From positions 1,302,001-1,366,000 of the forward strand of contig NC_085925.1 in assembly GCF_035222485.1 (NCBI RefSeq): DNA of 64,000 nt, read 5' to 3'. Made by a program: the position numbers and the translations under genes. Below the pieces are notes generated by a model. That model saw only the letters and a program-made list of their open reading frames with translations. It made no database searches and was not told the origin of the DNA. Origin of the DNA: Podospora pseudoanserina (taxonomy: Eukaryota > Ascomycota > Sordariomycetes > Sordariales > Podosporaceae). This document shows positions 1-10,727 of this stretch, one piece after another. Positions within the stretch are counted from its first letter, which is position 1, and the number at the start of each line of letters is the position of its first letter.

Positions 1-2321
1 CCCCGGCACTCCCTTGACCTTAATATCAGAACGTTAAGCATGTATCGACAAGTATCTTTGGACCCCTGCTTCAAGTACTTTGTACCGAACCACCCCCCTG
101 CTGAAGAGCTAAACCGCCCCTTTCAACACCCCACTGGAGCGGTTTAGCTTTCTGTGGAGTGTGGTGTTGTTGTGGTTGTTGCGCTGCTGTTGCTGTCTTC
201 TGCCGGGCCCTACGATACAATCCTTTTGCAGCTAGCTAGGGGCTCTGTCCTCGGGTACCTTGATGACCGGTCATCGCGGAGCATACCACGATGTTGGGTG
301 GATATGGAGAGCTGGCCTGCGGGGGATAGGGAGGGTCCTTCCATAATGGAAGGAAATACCGATGCAGATATATCACCACGATCAACAAAAACTTGGCGCT
401 GAATATTCCATTTCGCGATAACAGGCCATTGTGTTGTGTATTCGAGCACCTTCCTGTGAGGTCCAGAGAAGGCTTACCAAGGATATCCAGACATGCACTA
501 TGCTTGAGGCTGGATGGATTACCGGTAGCCTGTGGCCGCTACCTACCTAGGTAGTATGGATGCAGAAGCCGCGGGCTGGGTGGCAGGGTTATACCCACAA
601 CTGATACCCCCCCTTCACCCCCGCGCACATTCTCTGGACCGGGCCGGGCTGGCTGATCCTGGACAACTGCCCCCTGGACGACTGGCTATGACCGTTGGAG
701 ATTGTCCATACCAGTAACTGATCGACTAATAAGATCGAACCCAGTAGGCGCGCTTCCGCCCATACCTTACATCTCCCCAGATCTGCCCTCACCAGTAACA
801 TTGGCCTCCTCGTCGTCGTCTTGGATCGTGATCCTGAACGGAGCCGCACTGTTTCCTTCAGCCCCTTAGCACTCCCCTCAACAGGGTCATCGTTGCATCC
901 ATCCGCTTGTGACGGCATCCTGCTCTCCAGAGTCATATTCGGCCTCTCCCGCCGCGGCTTATGTGGCTCAGGTCCTCTACCAAGAGAGACTCGGTCACAC
1001 GTACAGCACCCTCACCCGGTCTCCTGACAGCAACTCCTACTGGCCAGGACTAGTAAAAGGTCTCCGACCGGACACTCTGCACATCCGGCTCTTGCACATC
1101 AAGTCCCCCCCTGTCCATCTCCTTGTTTTGAACAACAAACTTCTGCATTGGACCAGTCGAGGTGCGCTTGGCAGCAAGACAAGAATCGTGCAACTGCCTA
1201 TTCGCCACCCCTTGACTTGCTCTGGAGAGAGTGTCTTGAAGGGCACAGCTACCCGAAACGGATTCGTATCCTCCTACCAAGTCAGTACTCACCACGGGCT
1301 ACCCGCGGCTACCCCCGCCTGAAGTTGACGCCAACAACCCTCCTCCTCTTCAGAGTCTGGGGAAGCTCAGTGGATATCCTGGCTGCGCTCTGTTGTCGGC
1401 GGTTGCTCAGTCACAGTGGGAACCCACATGCACGCCCACCCTTGAACCAAGAAATCGTCACCCCCTCCAGCAGCAGATCACCTTCTGCCAGCCAGCAACC
1501 CCATCAAACCCAGACACCCTGGTTTCCCGGCACCCCAAAGCTTGACTGAGCGGAGAAGGGGGTCTCACCGTCAGCCGTTCTTCCAGTACCAATCCCCACT
1601 GGTACCCGATCCCCCAGTCTGGCGAAGAGATTGCCGCTCGTGTCCAGTTTGGCATCTCCTCCTCCATTGTGTGCGGACATTCAGCCCAAACTGGTGGCAT
1701 CCCAGCTCTCCTCCTGCCCCCCTACTACCCCCCCTACCCTGGACTCACATCCTGCCATTCTCGTCCTTGCCTTGGCGCTTGGGCGTGCTTAACTTATCAT
1801 TATATATCCCGGGGATTAGCTTCTTTGGAGAAGGTCAAGAGAGGGCTATTGACGGGGGAGAGGCTATTATTCTTGTTTGCGTGGATTCTCTGGGCACAGC
1901 ACGACTATCATCTATTGGCCAGAGTTCAACTTCTTTTCTTTGGCACCCCTTCCCTCCCCCGCCGACCACCATTTCAACTCCGGTTGGATTTGATTTCCTT
2001 TCTCCTCTTCCTCGACCGCTCGGCACAGGTATTCTCCCCACACAAGACGTGCCTGACCATCGACGGCGGTCTCCCAAAGATACATCTGTCAAGGTCATAC
2101 TCGTTTACCGCCGGCCAGTTGACTACCTCGTCATCCCGCTTCGACTTCCTCCTTACCAACAAACTTGACGCACCTCAGACCGGAGCCATCGAACAGAAAG
2201 CGCATTCCAAACACCACCTGAGCCGAGTCCGCATGTACACTATTCCCGAAATCATTTGATACCACGACACATACTCGACCATTTACATTCTGTTCGCATC
2301 GCGTGTCCTCAAACAGTCATC
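1..2321. other. Gene-free leader/upstream region of the first regulator gene
   Basis: No reading frame here looks like a conserved protein. The right part, about 1540-2300, is strongly pyrimidine-rich on the + strand, as filamentous-fungal promoters and 5' UTRs often are, so I infer promoter plus a long leader for the Zn2Cys6 gene that follows. The left part carries a perfect 11-bp inverted repeat (107-117 and 139-149) and a CTAG-type palindromic cluster near 541-553. Any gene ending just left of the window would have its 3' region here. Confidence 0.5.
107..149. repeat. Perfect 11-bp inverted repeat with 21-nt spacer
   Basis: AGCTAAACCGC at 107-117 is matched by GCGGTTTAGCT at 139-149. The arms could form a hairpin or bind a dimeric protein. 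No flanking duplication or transposase was seen, so mobile-element ends are only a weak alternative. Confidence 0.6.
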
Positions 2322-4631
2322 ATGGGTGACTATCATTATCACCACTTTCTATCCTCCATGGCGGGTGTGGGTGGACAGCCTAACCAGAGTCCACTTGAAG
2401 GCCCCCCACAGATGTCTCACCAACCTCAGGTGTTGGCCATGGGAGGCCATGGCCCTCCAATGCCTAACCCATACCAAAGCCTGGGATACTTTACGGGATT
2501 CCCTGAGCCGATCATGTTCAATGCGCCAAAGTCGCAAAGAAGCAGGCGCAAGTCAGCACCAGGCCTCGATCACATCAAACATCGACGCACAAGATCAGGC
2601 TGCTTTACATGTCGCAGCCGTCGAGTCAAGGTGGGTCTGAAGAGCAATTGGAAGTAACGTGTGGTGGCTAACATGGTTGTAGTGTGACGAAACACATCCG
2701 ATCTGTGAAAGTGGGTAGCGAAAAGATGTGTCTAGCAGTAGCACGGTAGCTAACTTGCTCCAGGATGCCGAAAGGGAAAGAGAGAATGCCTCTATCCAGA
2801 ACCGGCGCCGCCGAAAGGTTCTGGGGGTTCGACCTCAAAAGAGTCTTCTTCAACTGCGCCCAGTCAACAGGCGAGCCCGACCTCTTCACGAGGCGACGAC
2901 GATGACGACGACGACCGGGATTCAAAGCTGGAGCCGATCATGGATGAAGATGAGGAAGAGCCGCAGAGCGCCACATCGACGACTGCGCCAATGTTTCCTT
3001 TGAGAAGATCGAGCACCACATCCTCCTTTGGTTTACAGCGTGTCCCTACAGGGTACCGGTACGACTCGGAGACCCCGTCTTTTGATGGTAATAAGAGCTC
3101 TTCTCCCTTGTCGACGGGCACGGCGACCGCACAATCGCACCGTCCAGACTGGACGTTCTTACCACACGAGCTGCAGTTTTATCTCGGCTATTTCTACGAA
3201 AATATCACGCACTACCACTACGGGCTCATCAGCGACGCCGGTGACTTCTTCCGAACCACTCTGGTAGGGTTGGCGCTTCGAAATGAGGCCTTGCTGTATG
3301 CTATTGTGGCCTTTTCGGCATACCACCATGCGCTGCATAATCCCCATGGCAGGATCAACGAGTTCTTGCAATATTACAACCACAGCGTCAAGAATCTTTT
3401 GGAGTGTCTAAAGAGGAAAGAAAAGTACAGTATCGCGACGCTTTTGACGATATTGCAGCTCGCGACAATCGAGGTATGTAAAGCTCCTCTCGACCGTGGG
3501 TGGGCCAGGATAACTAAACACCAACCAGGAATATTTGGGTGACTGGGTCAACCTCATGGGCCATCAAAAGGCCGCCCTGGAGATCTTTACGCAGCTTTTT
3601 ACTCCGCAGACAATCATGCAGTCACAGACAGGCCGGGCTGCACTGACTTGGTACGGTCGCTTTGATCTCTTCGTTGCCATCATGGGTAGCTTTGAAACGA
3701 CGTTGCCTCGTGAATGGTACTTGGAGGCAGCAACATACCACGATTCGTGCACGGCTGCCGAACCAGACAGTGTCTTTTGGAAGTTCGAAGCATGCTCTGC
3801 GAAGATGCAGCTTATTTCGATGGAAATGGCCATGTTGTATGCCAGGAGGGTGAAGGAAGAGGTCACGGCAGAAGACTTCGCTGCAGAACATCAAAGATTG
3901 AGCAGATGTCTCGACGACTGGAAAAATGGATGGGATCCTGCTCTGGTAGACCCTTCCCATCTTGTTACGGACTTTTCAGGGAGCCGCGCACCAGATCCGA
4001 ACGATATTGTCAACCCGTTCACATCGGGAGCACTGTTTCAACCACCACTGTTCCCTTCGACGGTCTTGACAGCCAGCTACCATTCCATGAGCCTCTTGCA
4101 CGACAGCCAGAGTGGCATCAGACCAACAGGAGAAGCCAAAGACAAATTGAGGGAGCATGCCTACAAAATCTACCAGATTTTCGAGGCAGTTGAATTCTGG
4201 TCGCACAGCCCGCCGGGAGGGCTCATTGCGTTGCAGTCAGCTTTAGCTGTGGCAGCTCTCTATGTTCAGCGGGATCCACGCCATCAGATGTGGATCAGGA
4301 GGAAGTTTGTGTTACTGGAGGCGATGGGGTAAGCCCTTCTCTTGGGCCTCTGAGGGCATTTGACTGACGTTAACTTTGTGGCTATTACAGATACATTTTC
4401 CCTGCCACGATGCGTGTGCGAATGGCCGAGCTTTTCGCAGACGACACCTGCACCAGATGGTGGCTGCCGAACGATGAGGGCTTTCCGCCCCTACTACAAA
4501 ATATCCGCGCATATGCCGACGAACGCAATGCCATGGCGGCGACTACCCAGAGAGACACGGTACAGCAGATTCGCCATGTGTTTTCGAGGATGAACATTAG
4601 AGAGGCCGCGAGAAAGGCGGCAGAAAACTAA
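2322..4631 (+). CDS. Zn2Cys6 (Gal4-type) transcription factor
   Basis: Predicted nuclear DNA-binding regulator of 695 aa. Exons: 2322-2630, 2683-2710, 2764-3473, 3529-4328, 4391-4631; together they are a whole number of codons. The zinc cluster is complete and spaced C-x2-C-x6-C-x6-C-x2-C-x6-C at residues 94, 97, 104, 111, 114 and 121. It is split by two introns, a common arrangement in this class. A Ser/Asp/Glu-rich linker follows, then a long alpha-helical region (about residue 205 onward) like the fungal-specific transcription factor region. The start ATG is the first in frame after the CT-rich leader and opens a His/Tyr-rich N-terminus. I cannot name the target pathway. The family and the binuclear cluster are certain; the exact start is less so. 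Confidence 0.88.
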
Positions 4632-6694
4632 CGGCCCGGTTATGGCGGCATGACAGCAACCTATGTTCGACTCAATCAGGACGGTCTGACAGGCGGCTGG
4701 CAAATTTAGGGGACACTGAAGTATCAGCAACAACCTCGTCGCGACAACAGTTGACGTTGCTCAAGGACAATGCGGCTCATGTCTGCCGGGCGGCCCGAAT
4801 CCCTGGACAATTTCCTGGGACCCGATCATGCGGGTCTGCGACGTCGAATATCGTTGCTAATGCAGGGGAAAAATTGCTTATCACAGCTGGCACCGCATTT
4901 GCCATTCTGAAACACCCCCTCGGCGTTAGGTGATGATGGTGCCTACTCAGCTCTCCTCCTTCCTCTTTCCCCCACACACCACCAACTGACCCCCAACGAC
5001 ACCCTGTCATGCAATCGGAATCGGCAGGATACATTCAAATGGCATGCTGATCTTGTGACTCTCCTGGCGCCATGCGGGCGCCAATTCCTTCTAGGGAGCG
5101 GCGGCTGCTGTTGCATGATGCATCATCATCCGAACCGGTGGTGTCTTGGCTTGGGTTTGACAGTCTTGGGGGAAAGGGAGACTGGACCTGTCACGCGGGA
5201 ATAGGAGTGGAGGATGTCACTAACATCGGAAGACGGGCGAGAAGCGTCAACCTCGGCGCTCTAGGACTGGATGCAAGACTTTTTGGTGTCTTCCCCTCAC
5301 GACACGGCACGATCACGGGACGATGTCTTCCGAGCCCCCAAGAACAGCTGGCCCTCACCTAATTCTGGCCTACATACAACCTTTCGAGTTACATTTTTTT
5401 CACTTTGACTTTTTGTATTACTGATATATATATCTGTGGGTTTTTGCACTTGGGTTGGCTGTCTTGTTATTTCTGGCTTTTGTCTTGCATTGCCCTTTTT
5501 TTTTCTCTTCAGATACTCCCCAGTGACTGGGGAAGGATTGTATTATTTACTTTTTTATTTTTTTTATTTCAAGCACCAAATATTTTGACATTTATGAGCA
5601 CATAATTTTTATTTTCTGAAAGTTTCATTTTTTTTCTTTTCTATGTGAAGTGGTTGGATTATGGGGACGGAACCAGCGGCAGCGTCATAATCATCAACGA
5701 GGACTGGCAGGACAACAACAGAGAGAGAGAGATGGAAGTTTAAGGAACCGACAACACAACCTCCTAATGTACGTGTGTGTGCGTGTGTGTGTGTACGAAA
5801 AGAAGACCTAGTGCGACAAACCAAACAGTGCGAAATGATACCCTGGGTTTTCTCTTTTTTTCTTTTTCCTGAGCGGGCGGAAGAAACTAAAAGTTGGGAG
5901 AGAGACTATACAATGTATTAGTACGACGACGATTTCGGTAACTGGAGTCTGGAGGTTTTTGGTGTGTGCATAGCATAGCATAGCATGGGTATGGATGGGC
6001 TTAAGAAAAGGGGGTTAGTGGTGTCTTTGCGTGTGTGTTGTGTGTTGTGTGTGGGAGTTGATGGGGCAGATCATGGGAGTAGATTTGTATCTCAAGGGCG
6101 GGGAAGGGATAGGTGATGCTAGAATGGGAACGGAGGTGGTGGGGGGTGTTAATAGGGGTTTGGTATATATAAAAAGATCGTGAGCCTGGGAATAAAGAAA
6201 TGGGTTTTGGCGGAGAAGGGTTTTAGTGTTTAATTTTTAACTTCATTGTAGAGTACTTGTTTCTGTTTACAAATGGATTTGGATACACAAAACTGCTTCC
6301 TTGGGCTTTCCGCTATGTGCCTATTGCTGTTCATCAAAACAGCAATTCACAAAGATCAAAGACAACAAACAACAACCTGTTTACAGGATAATACTGTGAT
6401 ATATTCATCTACGCTTACAAAGGGTGTTTAACCACTCCCAAAACATTCCTACAAAATAACGCTATACCTCCTTCTTTCCTCACCTAGGATTAGTATTTAT
6501 AAACCCCGACTCAGGATCTATGAACTCCAGCGACGCATTATCCCTCCGGCCCCCCGCTTATAAGACCCAGAAGACCCAGAAGACCCCGAAGAACCCCGAA
6601 GATAGGTCTTCTGGTCCAGCCTCGTCTTTGGCTTCTTCTCCTTCGTCTCTGGCTTCTCCTTCTCCTTCTTGTAGCTCCCTGCAGAGTAAGTCTC
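4632..6694. other. Convergent 3' intergenic region
   Basis: This lies between the stop of the Zn2Cys6 gene and the stop of MOB3 on the other strand, so both 3' UTRs fall here. The stretch 5390-6300 is AT-rich and carries TG and GCATA microsatellites (about 5770-5796 and 5968-5986). I see no protein-like reading frame and no RNA gene. Confidence 0.5.
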
Positions 6695-8382
6695 CTAATC
6701 CAGCTCCTTTACCGGCTTGTCCTCCTCTTCTTCCTTCTTCTTATCTTTACCATCTCCTGTTGCCGCAGCAGGGGCGGTTTCCTCAATCTCAACCTCCACC
6801 TCCGCCCCACCACCAACGACAGTAACGTCATCAACTTCCCCATCTGTCTCCTCCTCCTCCTCTTCTTCTTCTTCTTGAGCATCCTTAGCGCCACCCTGCC
6901 CCTCCTCGATACACTTCCCCTTATCATCTCCCTTTTTCTCCTCCCCTTCCAATTTCTTGTCCTCCTCCGGCGGCGAAGCCAAAACCTCCTTCGCAGTAGC
7001 AGTAACACCAGAATAGCTCTCCGGCTCGTCCGCAAAATTTTCCTCGAGTTTCTTCTCCTCCACCTCTGTCGTTTTAGGAGGGGGAATAACACTCCCCGGC
7101 CTAACCGGCTCCTTCAACCCCTCCACAATAACCGGAATCTCCCCCTCCGGACTCCCCTCCTCCTCCTCCTCCTCTGGTCGTCCTGCCTCCACCACAGTCC
7201 CCGTTTCGCTCACTCCCGAAGATATACTCATCACGCTCAACCTCCTCGAAAGCTCCCCATGACCCCCAGGGCTGTCATCTTCGTCCGCTTCAGGAACAGG
7301 CATGATAAAGCTCCCCGTGGACGGGCTAGACTTGATATGTCTCCGGGTATTGGTCCTACTCAACCCCGGATCCTCCCCGCTCGGCTCCGCCACCCTCGGA
7401 GGCGGTTTCGCAATCGTTATCCCGCCCTGTCTCTTCCCCCCTCCTGCTGTCTTTTCCTCTTCCTCCCCAGCAATCGGCAGCCCTTCCGCCTCGGGCGGCA
7501 GCTTGTAGTTCTCCGCCGGCAAAAGATCGTAAACATCACAGACCGTCTTGAAAAAAACATACAGCCCCGTCTCCCCCTCCACCTTCCAAAACACCTGCCT
7601 GTGCTGAAACCAACCATGGGCAAAAATCCTGTGCAGCCGTCTAAAGACATTGACCAAATTCTTCACCGCTTGGTTCTTGTCGTGACTGTCAACCACAAAC
7701 CTGCTGGGGAAGATCTTGGGGTTGGTGACGACATTCGCCGCCCAGTCAAGCGTGTGGCAGCAGTAATCAATCGCGCAGCAGGACTTTGGCGCGTCGTGCA
7801 CCGCGCACAGAAACTGCCATTCTGACGCGCGCATCTCTGGGCATGTCTGGGCGGAACAAGGCGGGGTGTCGAAGAGGAACTGGACGATGAGTTTGTTGCA
7901 GTGGGCTACGAGGAAGCGGCATAGTTCGTAGAGCCAGAGGGTTTTGTCGATTCCTGGGGGCGGAGTGGCGAGGAGGAGGGCGGTGGTTCGGGTTATAGGG
8001 CTGGTGTTAGAGGAGGAGTGGTGGTAGTGGAGGGCTGAGAGGTGTTCTTGGAGTTGGAAGGCCGAGTCAAGCTGGGGATGGGGTTAGTTTATTTGTGGAG
8101 GGAGCGGGGAGAGGTGAGGGAGGGGAGAGGGGAGGGAGAGGGAGGAGGGGGGGGTGTGAAAGAAGGGAGACAAACTTCTTGGAGGGGAACAAGAGGGGGA
8201 CCAGCGTGCATGTCGGCTGCTTTGGTGCCGGGGTGGATGCGCCGTTTGGAGTTTGCGTCGAGGGCGGTTTGTTCTATTGGGGGAGGGTGGTGGGCGCCCA
8301 TCATGGGGGATTTGGGACCTATTTGGATCTCGGCTGGAGGTGGTGGGCTGGGGAGCCGAGGGGAGTTTGGGGCGAGGGACAT
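6695..8382 (-). CDS. mob-3: MOB3/phocein-family protein (STRIPAK subunit)
   Basis: Phocein-type Mob protein of 527 aa. The family is a subunit of the STRIPAK kinase-phosphatase complex, which in Sordaria and Neurospora controls hyphal fusion and fruiting-body formation. Exons run from 8382 to 8176 and from 8071 to 6695; the intron donor is GTTTGT. The Mob fold covers about residues 70-265. Zinc ligands are visible as C141-x4-C146 and H221-x4-H226, in the order seen in all Mob proteins. Motifs such as CAIDYCCHTLDWAA and FPSRF identify the phocein branch rather than Mob1 or Mob2. Past residue about 280 comes a long disordered tail with SSPSTGSF and runs of Glu/Asp/Lys, absent from the roughly 225-aa animal phocein. 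The gene diverges from the ZNG1-like gene. Confidence 0.9.
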
Positions 8383-8900
8383 GGTTGTTTTGTCCTCGAG
8401 GCTCGAGTGGGTGGGTGGTTTGTTGACTTTGGTCTTTGTCGGCCGCGCGCGCGGATGCCTACTTCCTAGAGATGGTAGACTGTGGTTGACAATATCGATT
8501 GTTGATGCAGAATCGACGACTCGACAAAGAGATGCTGGGGTGATGTTTGGGTAAACTCGGGCCGGGGGTTTTGTGAAGCTGGAAAGTATGGACCGACGTC
8601 GTTGCCCGATATCATTCTAGAAGTTAATGCTGTCCCGGGCGGCGCTTACCAGCTTCTGGGGGCCCAAGCTCCCTGAACCGGGGATCCCTGCTGTGCCCTT
8701 ACGTAACTTGCCAAGCCTAGATCCAAATCTGGGATTCCAAGTTGCCTGCCCCGCCATTGATCGAAGCATTGTTCCAGGACATGTGCGCCCTTGCAGATAC
8801 ATCATCAGCTTGACTATCTTGACCCGTTCAAAGAGGACAGACAGGATACCAGAACTCAACACTTTCTCTTTATACAATTGACGAAATAACGACCGCTTAA
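8383..8900. promoter_or_regulatory. Shared divergent promoter region of mob-3 and the ZNG1-like gene
   Basis: 518 bp separate two start codons facing away from each other, so both 5' UTRs and core promoters must lie here. I did not recognise a specific factor site. Confidence 0.55.
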
Positions 8901-10326
8901 ATGAACTTTGACGACGACGACGCCCCGCCAGACCTGATTGGTGCTGATGAAACAGTAGAAGTACCAGAAGAAAAAGCGAAAAAGGTGCCAATCACAATAG
9001 TAACAGGTTTGTATTGCTATGGCTTTACTTTACTCTTGGGATATATCACCTGTTCTTACACAAACCCTAGGATACCTTGGAGCTGGGAAAACCACACTGC
9101 TCAACTACATCCTGACTGCAAAGCATGGCAAAAAGGTTGCTGTGATTATGAATGGTGAGTAGAGGAGACCAGATTCTGTGTCAAGAGTGTCTCTTGCTGA
9201 CTATTATTTTCAGAGTTTGGGGACTGTAAGTCATCTCCCCCTGAGACATTTGCTTGAGTATAACGTAACTGACACAGCTCAGCTTTGGACATTGAAAAGT
9301 CCTTGACTGTGAATAAGGATGGCGAGGCTGTGGAAGAGTGGTTAGAGGTGGGCAACGGATGCATCTGCTGCTCCGTGAAGTAAGACGGCCTCTTTCAAGT
9401 CAATGAAACCCCGCTAACAGTTGTAAACAGAGACACAGGCGTGAACGCCATCGAGTCTCTGATGGAAAAGAAGGGAAAGTTCGACTACATCTTGCTCGAA
9501 ACAACAGGGTTGGCTGATCCGGGCAATCTGGCGCCGCTATTCTGGGTTGATGACGGGCTGGCGAGCACCATTTATCTAGATGGCATCGTGACCCTCGTTG
9601 ATGCCAAGAATATCCTTCGCAGCTTGGATGATCCTGCGGGCAAAGTGGAAGGTCATGAAGACTCTGATGATCATGGACCAGTCATGACCACTGCTCACGT
9701 GCAGATTTCACACGCCGATGTCATCGTCATCAACAAGTCTGACCTTGTGAGCGGAGAAGGGTTGGAAGCCGTCAGGGAGCGCATCACATCCATCAATGAG
9801 CTGGCCAAGATATTCGTCACCTCGCAAAGTGTTGTGCCTGATCTGGAGGGATTCTTGCTCGACTTGCACGCATATGACCGTGTCGATGAACTTGACCGTG
9901 CAGGACGTGGGCACAGCCACCTCGATAAAGTGAGTGGGACCTATCCAATCGACTGTGGCGCAAACAAACTGACAGATCTGCTAGACCATCTCAACATTGT
10001 CAATCCCTCTCGAGGAGCTGACGACCAACCAACTGACGGCAGTAGACGCCTGGCTGCGCTCGGTGCTGTGGGAGAATGAGCTTCCTGGGAACAAGGCGGC
10101 CAATGGGCCAGCTTTTGAGATCCATCGGGTGAAGGGGCGGCTATTTATCGAGGATGGGGCTGAAAAGATGGTCCAGGGAGTGAGAGAGATTTTCGATATC
10201 TTTGACAGCCCCGCGCCGTCATCTGGTGATGTACCCCGGAAAGGCAAGCTGGTGTTGATTGGGCGACATCTGACAGACTTGGACTTTGAGAAGAGTCTGT
10301 TAGATGCTGTTCGGACGGCGGCTTAG
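8901..10326 (+). CDS. ZNG1: COG0523/CobW-family zinc-chaperone GTPase (ZNG1/CBWD type)
   Basis: GTPase of 379 aa matching the ZNG1 (CBWD) branch of COG0523, shown in animals and yeast to hand zinc to methionine aminopeptidase 1. Exons: 8901-9006, 9071-9154, 9214-9225, 9283-9379, 9431-9929, 9985-10326; one exon is only 12 nt. The P-loop GYLGAGKTT is at residues 36-44. The metal-binding GNGCICC is at 91-97 (CxCC at 94-97). Further on are the Walker B-like stretch [17 protein letters not shown] for guanine recognition, and the C-terminal CobW domain from about residue 270. Animal ZNG1 starts with a CPELxP-type docking motif; here the corresponding N-terminus reads APPDLIG, with no Cys. AATAAA occurs about 30 nt past the stop. 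The protein is probably cytosolic. Confidence 0.92.
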
Positions 10327-10727
10327 ATAGGCACTCTGAAAGATGAATGAAGAGTGAAAATAAACTCATTTGCCGGTGCCAGTTGACAGGTCTGAGTACG
10401 GAGTAATTGGTTGAATTAAAGTTTAGGAGGCGACAGGGAAGACGGTGGACGTAGCCTTGGCTTTAAATTTGGACATTGCGGTATAATTTTTGTGGAGAAT
10501 GCACGGACCCGCTTGCGATCCCTTGAGCTTTCCCGCCCTCAACCAAGCGCCCATCCTTGGTTCAGTTACAAGCGTTTGCATGATTCGTAGCGTTGTCTCG
10601 AAAACGCGACACTGGCTGGCCATCACCACCGTTTTACCCTCTTCGTCCCAAGATATTCTCTATCCAGTCTCATCTAGGAACACATATATAACTACGAACC
10701 GAGACACCTCTGAACCCCGCGTTCCAA
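10327..10727. other. Intergenic: 3' end of ZNG1-like gene and NOT2 promoter
   Basis: 401 bp between a stop and the next start on the same strand. An AATAAA near 10358 suits 3' processing of the upstream gene. GAGTACGGAGTA near 10393-10404 is a palindrome type common in fungal intergenic DNA. No gene is visible. Confidence 0.5.

Noticed and set aside
6520-7092. Frames in both strands over the MOB3 tail
   Set aside because: Shadows of the Glu-rich tail coding sequence.
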